From NCBI RefSeq assembly GCF_009762795.1, contig NZ_CP046400.1, positions 1,403,501 to 1,467,500 of the forward strand: a stretch of 64,000 nt of DNA, given 5' to 3'. Positions 51,280-58,766 of the stretch are shown piece by piece. The notes under the pieces were generated by a model. It saw nothing but the letters and a program-made list of their open reading frames with translations, searched no databases and had not been told where the DNA came from. A program made the translations under genes and the position numbers. Position 1 is the first letter of the stretch, and each line of letters begins with the position of its first letter. Origin of the DNA: Pseudodesulfovibrio cashew (lineage in GTDB: Bacteria > Desulfobacterota > Desulfovibrionia > Desulfovibrionales > Desulfovibrionaceae).

Positions 51280-51816
51280 CTAGTTCCTGCCCCACATGCC
51301 GTTCTGGACCCAGCCCAGGTGCTGCCGGGCGATGAAGGCCGCCACCTGCTTGGCCTCGTCCAGGCCGAAGGTGGGTTGTTTGGTGTCCACGGCAACGTCG
51401 GAGACCATGGCGATCAGCTTTCTGTCGACCTCGTTGCCGCTTTCGCAGAGGGGGCGGTCGTGGGCGTCGGAGCGGTGGATCTCGATCTTGGGAAAGTCCG
51501 AGCGGAAATACCCCTCGGCGATGACGAGCTGGCGGTCGGCGAAAAATTCTTCGAGGAGTTCTTCGAGGGTGAGTTCGCGCTGAACCGTTTTGATCACGGC
51601 CACACGCTCCGGGGAGGAAACGCAGACCGTTTCCGATCCGGCCTTGCGGTGCCGCCACGAGTCCTTGCCCTCCGTGTCCATCTCGAAGGAGTGGGCGTCG
51701 TGCTTGATGGTCCCCACGGAGATGCCGAGGGCTTTGAGCTCGGGGAGGAGCTTTTCGATGAAGGTGGTCTTTCCGGACTGTTTTTTGCCGACGATGCAAA
51801 TGAGGGGTGCTGCCAT
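51280..51816 (-). CDS. mobB: molybdopterin-guanine dinucleotide synthesis protein MobB
   Basis: 178 residues. Walker A GKKQSGKTTFIEKLLPELK (P-loop), GTIKHDAHSFEMDTEGKDSW, RHRKAGSETV and VIAEGYFRSDFPKIEIHR, the MobB pattern. It binds GTP and assists attachment of GMP to molybdopterin. It is encoded opposite to its neighbours and lies between the transposase-like gene and fdhD. The C-terminal tail of about 40 residues is longer than in the shortest MobB proteins. Confidence 0.92.
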   Translation of the reverse strand: MAAPLICIVGKKQSGKTTFIEKLLPELKALGISVGTIKHDAHSFEMDTEGKDSWRHRKAGSETVCVSSPERVAVIKTVQRELTLEELLEEFFADRQLVIAEGYFRSDFPKIEIHRSDAHDRPLCESGNEVDRKLIAMVSDVAVDTKQPTFGLDEAKQVAAFIARQHLGWVQNGMWGRN

Positions 51817-51945
51817 GGATGAACCTCGTCAGTGTGAAAGCTGGAGTAAAAGGGCGAACGTTGCGCCGCCGTGCCGAGTGTCAGTATAGGATAGGAACGG
51901 GAAAAACGCCATGGCCGGGGGGAAGGATTCGGCCGGGAGGATGTC

Positions 51946-52725
51946 ATGGAATCCTATGATTACGTGGTACAGGAGTACCGGGGCGGTTTCGTCCGCACTG
52001 ATATCAAGTCCATTCGCGAGGTGCCGCTGACCATCATGCTCAACGGGCGTGAGGTGGTGACCCTGCTCTGCACCGCCAAGTATCCGGAGTACCTCGCCGT
52101 GGGCTTCTTGAAATCGGACGCCTTCGTGACCGCGCCGGATCAGATCACGGACCTGACCATTCGTGATGAAGGCGATCGCCTGGTGGCCGAGGTGGAGACC
52201 TGCCACGACCCGTGGAAGGATCGGGTCATGGAGCGTTCCATCACCTCGGGCTGCGGCAAGGGCACCAACTTCGGGCGCAACGTGGCCACCGTATCCAAGC
52301 GGCGGCTGGGCGGCGACATCCGGGTCACGCCGGAACAGATTCTCAGCCTGGTCCGGGAGCTGCACTCCCGCTCCGAGCTCTATTGCTCCACTCGGGGCTG
52401 TCACAATTCCTCCCTGTGCACGCCCGAGGAGATGCTTCTGTTCCGGGAGGACATCGGGCGGCACAACGCCATAGACATGATCTGCGGCCAATGCTTTCTG
52501 GACGACGTGTCCGTGGAGGACAAGATGATCGTGTCCACGGGCCGCGTGGCCTCGGAGATCCTGCTCAAGGTGGTGCGCATCGGTGTGCCCATCCTGGTCT
52601 CCACGGCCGTGGCCACCAGCTTCTCCGTGGAGCTGGCCCGCAAGACCGGCATTACCCTGGTCGGCAACGTCAAGGAGGACAGCTTCTGGGTCTATAATGA
52701 CAAGGGGAGGATCATCGGTTTCTAG
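51946..52725 (+). CDS. fdhD: formate dehydrogenase sulfurtransferase FdhD, atypical active site
   Basis: 259 residues. Conserved FdhD blocks include EVPLTIMLNGREVVTLLCTA, FREDIGRHNAIDMICGQ, STGRVASEILLKVVRIGVPI and VSTAVATSFSVELARKTGIT. FdhD carries sulfur from IscS to the molybdenum cofactor through a CxxC loop. Here the loop reads SGCGKG, so Cys103 is present but the second Cys is Gly106. Other cysteines occur at YCSTRGCHNSSLC, a region that is TGGxHxA in the E. coli protein. The enzyme may work with a single Cys or use these others. Confidence 0.92.
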   Translation: MESYDYVVQEYRGGFVRTDIKSIREVPLTIMLNGREVVTLLCTAKYPEYLAVGFLKSDAFVTAPDQITDLTIRDEGDRLVAEVETCHDPWKDRVMERSITSGCGKGTNFGRNVATVSKRRLGGDIRVTPEQILSLVRELHSRSELYCSTRGCHNSSLCTPEEMLLFREDIGRHNAIDMICGQCFLDDVSVEDKMIVSTGRVASEILLKVVRIGVPILVSTAVATSFSVELARKTGITLVGNVKEDSFWVYNDKGRIIGF

Positions 52726-52789
52726 ACGACGATCCCGTGCGGAACCGTCTCGGCAAACTTATCGGTAGCACTTTTTTCAAAGAAGATTT

Positions 52790-54028
52790 ATGGATGGGGT
52801 CATGAGTGACAGCACCGTTTCCCGCAGCCGAGCCCTCCGACGTCTTTCAAAGTACGCCCGGCCGCTGGAAGCGGTGTCTGTTTTTCCAGGGGATGCCGTG
52901 GGCCTCGCGGCCTCTCACAACGTGACCGCTCATTCCGACGTGCCGGAGCAGGCCTGCTCGGTTCGCGACGGTTATGCTCTGCATACGGCGGATATCGAAA
53001 AGAGCGGTCCCATGCACCCGGTGCGCCTGGCCGTGACCCAGACCGTGCGCGCCGAATCCCTCAGCCCGGCCGAGGTCCTGCCCGGCACGGCCGCCCGCGT
53101 CCTTACCGGCGGCCTGGTGCCGCCCGGCGCAGATTGCGTTCTGGCCGAAGAGGACGTGGAAGAGATTACGGACGGGGAGGGCACCGCCATCCTTGTCCGC
53201 ACACCGGTCCGTCCCGGCTGGTTCGTGCGCCCGGCGGGCGGCGAGATAGCCCGGGAGTCCGTCATTCTTCGCGCGGGCAACGTGGTCACCCCCCAGGCCG
53301 CGGCAGTGATGCTGCGCACCCGCGTTCCCTCCCTGCACGTACGTCCCCGCCCCAGGGCGCTCTCCCTGGCCCTTGGCAGCGAACTCTACGACCCTACCGA
53401 CCCCACCGCCACAGGCCGGGTTCCGGCAGACAACCTCCTGCTCACACGCTCCCTCCTGGAACAGGCCGGGGCCGTGGTCACGGGCACGGGTATCGTCCCG
53501 GACGAGGAGGAGCGTCTGGTCGAGGCCCTGTCCTCCGCCGATCTGCCGGACATGGTCCTCACCACCGGCGGCACCGGACGGAGCGAGCGGGACCTTGCCC
53601 GGTCCTGCGCCCGCAAGGCCGGGTTCGAGACGATTTTCGACCGGTTGGATATCCGGCCGGGGAGGCACATGTTCGTCGCCCGCCGCGACCGGACCCTGCT
53701 CTTTTGCCTGCCCGGTCCGCCGCCCGCGGTCTTTGCCTGCTTCCATGTGGCGGTCCTGCCCGCCGTCCGCATGCTGCGGGGGCTCGGCGAGCTTCCGCCT
53801 GTCATGGCGAGGCTGGATCAGGGCCTTTCGGCCCGACCCGGCGGCGAGTGGGTCTTTCCTTGCGCCCTGGAACGCCGGGGCGCGGCGCTGGCCGGGACGC
53901 CGCTGACGGGCAAGGAACATCCCCCCATGCTGGCTTTGGGCCGAGCCCGCGCCGTGGCCGTGCTCAAGGGCGGGGACTCCATCCTGCCCGGCGGTGATGT
54001 GGAAATTCTGACCACCCTTTTCGAGTAG
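52790..54028 (+). CDS. moeA: molybdopterin molybdenumtransferase MoeA
   Basis: 412 residues. SVRDGYALH (DGYA), ARVLTGGLVPPGADCVLAEE, LALGSELYDP, VLTTGGTGRSERDLA and FCLPGPPPAVFACF mark MoeA, which inserts molybdate (or tungstate) into adenylylated molybdopterin. Motifs are looser than in E. coli (TGGTGRSERD for TGGVSVGExD). ATG 52790 has AGAAG upstream; an ATG at 52802 is also in frame. It follows fdhD by 64 bases, fitting the formate dehydrogenase maturation cluster. Confidence 0.92.
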   Translation: MDGVMSDSTVSRSRALRRLSKYARPLEAVSVFPGDAVGLAASHNVTAHSDVPEQACSVRDGYALHTADIEKSGPMHPVRLAVTQTVRAESLSPAEVLPGTAARVLTGGLVPPGADCVLAEEDVEEITDGEGTAILVRTPVRPGWFVRPAGGEIARESVILRAGNVVTPQAAAVMLRTRVPSLHVRPRPRALSLALGSELYDPTDPTATGRVPADNLLLTRSLLEQAGAVVTGTGIVPDEEERLVEALSSADLPDMVLTTGGTGRSERDLARSCARKAGFETIFDRLDIRPGRHMFVARRDRTLLFCLPGPPPAVFACFHVAVLPAVRMLRGLGELPPVMARLDQGLSARPGGEWVFPCALERRGAALAGTPLTGKEHPPMLALGRARAVAVLKGGDSILPGGDVEILTTLFE

Positions 54029-54066
54029 CCGCACGTTCCGTGCGGACGACCTTCTCCCGTATTTCG

Positions 54067-54909
54067 TTATCGGCGTAGTCCCGCCAGGGCCGCATCCAGG
54101 GCGTCCAGAGCGCTGGCCTTGCCCGAAGGAAGCCTGACCTTGAGGGGCAGGTGGTTGGAGGCATGGTTGGCGAGGAACAGGCCCCGCTTCAGCTCTATGC
54201 CTTCGAGCATCTCGCGGATTTCGGTCAGCAGGCCCGAGACCGTAAGGGGGACGAACTCGCCGCGTTCGGCCCTGGCGTACAGTTCCGTGCCCGGCACGAG
54301 CATGAGGGAGAGGGCGCCGATCTGATCGGGCTGCATCCGGGTGAGGGCTTGGGCCGTGGCCCCGGCGTGGCGTGAGGAGCGCTCCGCACCGCCCAGGCCG
54401 TTGATGACCGTGACGTTCAGCTTGAACCCGGCCTCGCGGGCGCGGCGTCCCTGTTCGATGATGGCGGCGGCGGTGCCGTGCTTGCGCATCTCGGCGAGGA
54501 TGGCGTCGTCGCCCGACTCAAGGCCCATGTAGACGATGCCGATGCCCGCTTCCTTCAGTTCGCGCAGTTCCGCGTCGCTCTTCATGGCCAGGGACTTGGC
54601 GCTGGCATAAGTGCCGATGCGGGTCAGCCACGGCAGCCCTTCGCGTACCTCGGCCAGGATGGAGAGCAGCTTGCGCTGGGGGATGATCAGCGCGTCCCCA
54701 TCGCAGAGAAAGAGGTGGCGCTGCCTGCGGCAGTAGGTCGCGGCGAACTCGATGTCGCGCCGGATGGTGGCCTCGTCCTTGATGGCGAAGCGCTTGCCCT
54801 GGTACGCGCCGCAAAAGGCGCACTTGCCGTGAGAGCAGCCCAGCGTGACCTGGAGGAGGATGGAGTCCGCCTCGCTGGGCGGCCTGATGATCATGCCCTG
54901 GTGGTCCAT
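54067..54909 (-). CDS. radical SAM protein
   Basis: 280 residues. C-x3-C-x2-C motif in VTLGCSHGKCAFCGAYQG, then LFLCDGDALIIPQRKLLSIL, YASAKSLAMKSDAELRELKE, GIVYMGLESGDDAIL and LNVTVINGLGG, a HemN/Elp3-like TIM barrel core without an added domain. The substrate is unknown. It converges on moeA and is divergent from the next kinase gene. Confidence 0.85.
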   Translation of the reverse strand: MDHQGMIIRPPSEADSILLQVTLGCSHGKCAFCGAYQGKRFAIKDEATIRRDIEFAATYCRRQRHLFLCDGDALIIPQRKLLSILAEVREGLPWLTRIGTYASAKSLAMKSDAELRELKEAGIGIVYMGLESGDDAILAEMRKHGTAAAIIEQGRRAREAGFKLNVTVINGLGGAERSSRHAGATAQALTRMQPDQIGALSLMLVPGTELYARAERGEFVPLTVSGLLTEIREMLEGIELKRGLFLANHASNHLPLKVRLPSGKASALDALDAALAGLRR

Positions 54910-55067
54910 GGCCGCAGGATAGCATCGGGTTCGCCGGTTGAAAACCTCGGAGAGAAGGAAGAATCATTGACCAATTCATGATGATCTTTTAATGTTTTTA
55001 CGGTGTGAAATGCCTTACGCCCCAGGACGGGCTCATGGCCGAAAGCCTGTAAAAATTGGACTGCTCC

Positions 55068-57482
55068 ATGCCTCTGAAGAAGAACCCCGCCAAACCCACC
55101 TCCTACGTCTCCCTGGACGAAACCTCGCGCGCTCTGCTCGATTCGTCTGTGGAGTCGGCCTACGTCATGGACGTAAGCGGCTATGTCCTGGCGGCCAACG
55201 ACGCGGCGGCCCGGATGTTCGACCTGGAGAAGGGCTCGGCCCTTGAGCAGAACAATGTGTACGACCTCCTGCCGGAGGGGGCCGCCGAAGTGCGCAGGGC
55301 CAAGGTCGGGGAGGCCGTGGCCTCCACCAAACAGGTCCGTTTCGAGGAAGAGGTCGCGGGCAGGGTGCTGGTGCACTCCATCGTGCCCGTCCCGAACCCC
55401 TGGGGAGAGGTGGGCAGGCTCGCGGTGTCCACTCTGGACCTGACCGAGTTGCGCCGCACCGACGAGGACCTGCGCCGCGAGCAACAACGCCAGATTTTCT
55501 TCATGGAGTCCCTGCCGGGCATCGTCTACCATCTCTACCCGGACAAGAGCATTCGCTACGCCAACCGCTACTTCCGCAAGTATTTCGGCAGCCCCAGGGG
55601 CAAGGATTGCGAAGCGGCCCTGAACTGTTCTGCGGACTCCTGCCTGGGATGTCCGCCCATGGAGGCCATGGAAACGGACCGGGCCGTGGAATGGGACTGG
55701 ACGGACAACAAGGGCCGGACCTTTCATCTCCAGTGCAGCCCCATGACCGACTCGTCGGGTGAGCGCATGATCATGGTCCTCGGTATCGACATCACCGCGA
55801 GAAAGAGGGCCGAGGACGCCCTTAAGCTGGCTCACGACAAGTTGGAGGACCGGGTCCGCCAGCGCACCAGGGACCTGGAGAAGGCCAACACCCAGCTGGT
55901 CAACAAATCCCAGCGGCTGGTCACGGCCATGAAGAAGGCGGACGCCGCCACCCGGGCCAAGTCCGCCTTCCTGGCCAACATGAGCCACGAGATCCGCACT
56001 CCGCTCAACGCGGTGCTGGGCATGGCCGAGCTGGCCCTGCACACGGGCGACGACGGGAAGAAGGACACCTATCTCAAGCAGGTCATGGAAGCTGGCAACT
56101 CCCTGCTTTCCGTCATCAACGACATCCTTGATTTCTCCAAGATCGAGGCCCGCAAGATGACCTTGGAGAAACTGGACTTCGACCTGAAGGCCACCCTGGA
56201 CGCGGCCCTGGACATCCACCGCCTCCAGGCGGCGGAAAAGGGGCTCAACCTGAGCTTTTCCGTTGCCGACGACGTGCCCCGAACCCTCTGCGGGGACCCG
56301 GCCCGGCTCAAGCAGATTCTCATCAACCTGATATCCAACGCCATCAAGTTCACCGAGCAGGGCGGGGTGGACGTGGGGGTTTCCCTGGTCTTCGCGCCGG
56401 TCGAACTGAAAACCGGCGAGGCCGTGGTGCTGGAGTTCGCGGTGTCCGACACGGGCATCGGCATTCCGAAGGACAAGCAGGAGGATGTGTTCAAGTCCTT
56501 TCTCCAGGCCGACGACTCCATCACCCGCAAGCACGGCGGAACCGGATTGGGCCTGGCCATCTGCACCCTGTTGGTGGAACTCATGGAGGGTGAGCTGAGT
56601 CTGGTCAGCGAGGTGGGCGAGGGGTCCACGTTTTCCTTTACCGCCGGGTTCACCCTGGGCGACCCCGAAGGGATCGTTCGCGAGGGTGGGGAGGCGGCCC
56701 AGGACGCCGTCAACATCCCCAAGCTCAAGGTGCTGCTCGCCGACGATAACGCCCTCAACCGCGAGCTGGCCTCCACTCTGCTGGAGGAGCAGGGGCACGA
56801 GTGCGTCCGGGTGGAAAACGGAGCGCAGGCCCTGGAGGCGGTCAAGGAGGAGCATTTCGACGTCATTCTCATGGACGTGCAGATGCCGGTCATGGACGGC
56901 ATATCGGCGACGCGAGCCATTCGCGATCCCAACTCCGGCGCGCTCAACCCGGCCATTCCGATCATCGCCATCACCGCGCACGCACTGGTCGGCGATAGGG
57001 AGCGGTTCATCGCCGCGGGCATGAACGATTACATTTCCAAGCCGATCAAGATGGCCAGCTTCTACCATGTCCTGGCCCGGACCGTGGGCCAGGTGCCACC
57101 GTCCGGCATACCCCATCCTGAAGAAAGCGGCGCAGAGCCCGAATCGGCCAAGTTCGAGCGGGAAAAGGCGCTGGAGATGCTCGGAGGGCGTGAGGACCTG
57201 CTCGGCCGCATGGACGCTATCTTCCTGCGCGACGTGCCCGGCGAGTTCGAGGAGTTGTGCTCCTTTTGGGAAAATCGGGATTGGGACAACGCCAAGCGCA
57301 TGGCACATTCCATCAAGGGCTCCGCCCGCACCGTGGGAGCCCAACGCGCAGGCGCCGTGGCCGAGCAGATGGAGTTCTTCTGCAAGCACAAGGATGCGGC
57401 CTCGGCCGGGAAGGAACTGAAAACTCTTGAGTCGGAAGTAAAAAACGCGTTAGAATTCATACAGAACGCAACGAACTCTTGA
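55068..57482 (+). CDS. hybrid histidine kinase (PAS-PAS-HK-REC-HPt)
   Basis: 804 residues, no membrane helices. Two PAS domains (about 20-125 and 140-245), a coiled coil, HisKA with His307 (MSHEIRTPLNAVLGMAEL), HATPase (INLISNAIKF, DTGIGIPKDKQ, GTGLGLAIC), receiver with Asp603 (ILMDVQMPVMDG) and a C-terminal HPt with His747 (MAHSIKGSAR). The second PAS holds four cysteines (181, 187, 192, 195; CEAALNCSADSCLGCP), possibly a redox or metal site. A CheY-like gene starts 34 bases downstream and is a natural phosphate acceptor from the HPt. Confidence 0.93.
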   Translation: MPLKKNPAKPTSYVSLDETSRALLDSSVESAYVMDVSGYVLAANDAAARMFDLEKGSALEQNNVYDLLPEGAAEVRRAKVGEAVASTKQVRFEEEVAGRVLVHSIVPVPNPWGEVGRLAVSTLDLTELRRTDEDLRREQQRQIFFMESLPGIVYHLYPDKSIRYANRYFRKYFGSPRGKDCEAALNCSADSCLGCPPMEAMETDRAVEWDWTDNKGRTFHLQCSPMTDSSGERMIMVLGIDITARKRAEDALKLAHDKLEDRVRQRTRDLEKANTQLVNKSQRLVTAMKKADAATRAKSAFLANMSHEIRTPLNAVLGMAELALHTGDDGKKDTYLKQVMEAGNSLLSVINDILDFSKIEARKMTLEKLDFDLKATLDAALDIHRLQAAEKGLNLSFSVADDVPRTLCGDPARLKQILINLISNAIKFTEQGGVDVGVSLVFAPVELKTGEAVVLEFAVSDTGIGIPKDKQEDVFKSFLQADDSITRKHGGTGLGLAICTLLVELMEGELSLVSEVGEGSTFSFTAGFTLGDPEGIVREGGEAAQDAVNIPKLKVLLADDNALNRELASTLLEEQGHECVRVENGAQALEAVKEEHFDVILMDVQMPVMDGISATRAIRDPNSGALNPAIPIIAITAHALVGDRERFIAAGMNDYISKPIKMASFYHVLARTVGQVPPSGIPHPEESGAEPESAKFEREKALEMLGGREDLLGRMDAIFLRDVPGEFEELCSFWENRDWDNAKRMAHSIKGSARTVGAQRAGAVAEQMEFFCKHKDAASAGKELKTLESEVKNALEFIQNATNS

Positions 57483-57516
57483 CCGGCGAATCCGCCATTA
57501 GCGAAGGAGCGGAAGG

Positions 57517-57885
57517 ATGAAAACCATTCTTGTTGTAGATGATGCCCCGATGATCCGGGAGCTGCTCAAATCGGTACTGGAAGCCGAAGGCTTCGCCGTG
57601 ATTGAAGCCGCCGACGGGGAAGAGGCCATCAGGCTGTGCCGGGACAAGGACGTCGACCTGTCCATCATCGACATTTTCCTGCCCAAGAAGGGCGGCCTCC
57701 AGGTCATGGGGGAACTGATCAAGTCGGACAAGCAGCACAAGTTCATCGCCATCTCGGGCGGCGAGGCCTTCAATCCCGAGGCCATCGTGGAGCTGGCCAA
57801 GGTCTTCGACGTGGTCGAGACCTTCACCAAGCCCATCGACACGCGCAAGCTGGTCGAGACGGTCAAGGCCGCACTGGAAGACTAA
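57517..57885 (+). CDS. single-domain response regulator (CheY-like)
   Basis: 122 residues. ILVVDDAPMIRELLKSVLEA with the acidic pair, phospho-acceptor Asp in LSIIDIFLPKKGG, and TFTKPID with the conserved Lys. No output domain. It likely takes phosphate from the HPt of the hybrid kinase encoded just upstream and passes a signal by protein contact. Ribosome site GGAAGG. Confidence 0.93.
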   Translation: MKTILVVDDAPMIRELLKSVLEAEGFAVIEAADGEEAIRLCRDKDVDLSIIDIFLPKKGGLQVMGELIKSDKQHKFIAISGGEAFNPEAIVELAKVFDVVETFTKPIDTRKLVETVKAALED

Positions 57886-57917
57886 TCCAGGCGGACTGCG
57901 GTTGCCTCGCCATGAAG

Positions 57918-57950
57918 AAAGCCCCGGACCGTTATAGTCCGGGGCTTTTC
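57918..57950 (+). terminator. bidirectional intrinsic terminator
   Basis: Stem AAAGCCCCGGAC (57918-57929) with GTCCGGGGCTTT (57937-57948), seven-base loop and a short T tract. The response regulator and the CBS gene converge on it. Confidence 0.85.
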
Positions 57951-58003
57951 TCCGATTTTTCTTCGGGAAAAACATTCTGTGACGGTCAGGCCGCCCTGCA
58001 CAG

Positions 58004-58672
58004 TCAGCTCACGTCCACGGTGATGCCTTCGTTGACGTAGAAAAGCACCTTGAACCTGCGTTGCAGCTTGACGACCACTTCCTCCACGGAGCTCTCGCCA
58101 ATGCCCTCCACCCGGATATAGGTGATTCGGGTGCCGCCGTCGCTGGCGGTGAAAACGTTGGAGCAGGTCAGCCCCATGTCGTGAATCTCGCTCAGGAGTT
58201 CGAACAGGGGCGCGGTCTGGGGATCGATCCGGAAGGCGAGCCGTGTGCCGGAGTTGGTGGACCCGGACACCGAGCAGAGAAAGCGGAGAATGTCGATCTG
58301 GGTGATGATGCCGGTCAGTATGCGTCCTTCCAGCACGGGCAGTCCGCCGATCTTGTGTTTGACAAGAATTTCCGCAGCCTCGTCGAGGGAGGTGTGCGGT
58401 GAGACGGTGATGGGATCAGTGGTCATGATATCCCCGGCGGTCAGCGTGTAGAGGCCGCCGCTCCTGCCCGAGGTCACGTCGCCGGGAATGAACTTTGAAG
58501 GCATGGCGTCGCGGATGTCGCGGTCGGAGACAATGCCCACCAGCTTGTCGCGGCTGTCCAGAACGGGGAACTGGCGGATGTTCTTTTCGCGCAGGATCTC
58601 CGCCGCATCCATGACCGAGGAATTCACCCCGAGCGTTATGACGTTTCTCGTCATCCAGTCTCTGACAAGCAT
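58004..58672 (-). CDS. CBS-pair protein with C-terminal ACT-like domain (AcuB-like)
   Basis: 222 residues. Two CBS motifs: VRDWMTRNVITLGVNSSVMD through KLVGIVSDRDIRDA, and GDIMTTDPITVSPHTSLDEA through TGIITQIDILRFL, then an ACT-like part (ESSVEEVVVKLQRRFKVLFY). It probably senses adenine nucleotides; the target is unknown. ATG 58672 begins at the CBS domain; an open frame further upstream reads into the leader and was not used. Confidence 0.9.
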   Translation of the reverse strand: MLVRDWMTRNVITLGVNSSVMDAAEILREKNIRQFPVLDSRDKLVGIVSDRDIRDAMPSKFIPGDVTSGRSGGLYTLTAGDIMTTDPITVSPHTSLDEAAEILVKHKIGGLPVLEGRILTGIITQIDILRFLCSVSGSTNSGTRLAFRIDPQTAPLFELLSEIHDMGLTCSNVFTASDGGTRITYIRVEGIGESSVEEVVVKLQRRFKVLFYVNEGITVDVS

Positions 58673-58766
58673 TCTTTCCCGCCTTTGTTGTCCCTCGCGA
58701 CTTCTGCATGAAGCCGAATTGATTTCTTGTAAGCGGTCGGGAAACAAAATGCAACGTGTCGGCACG

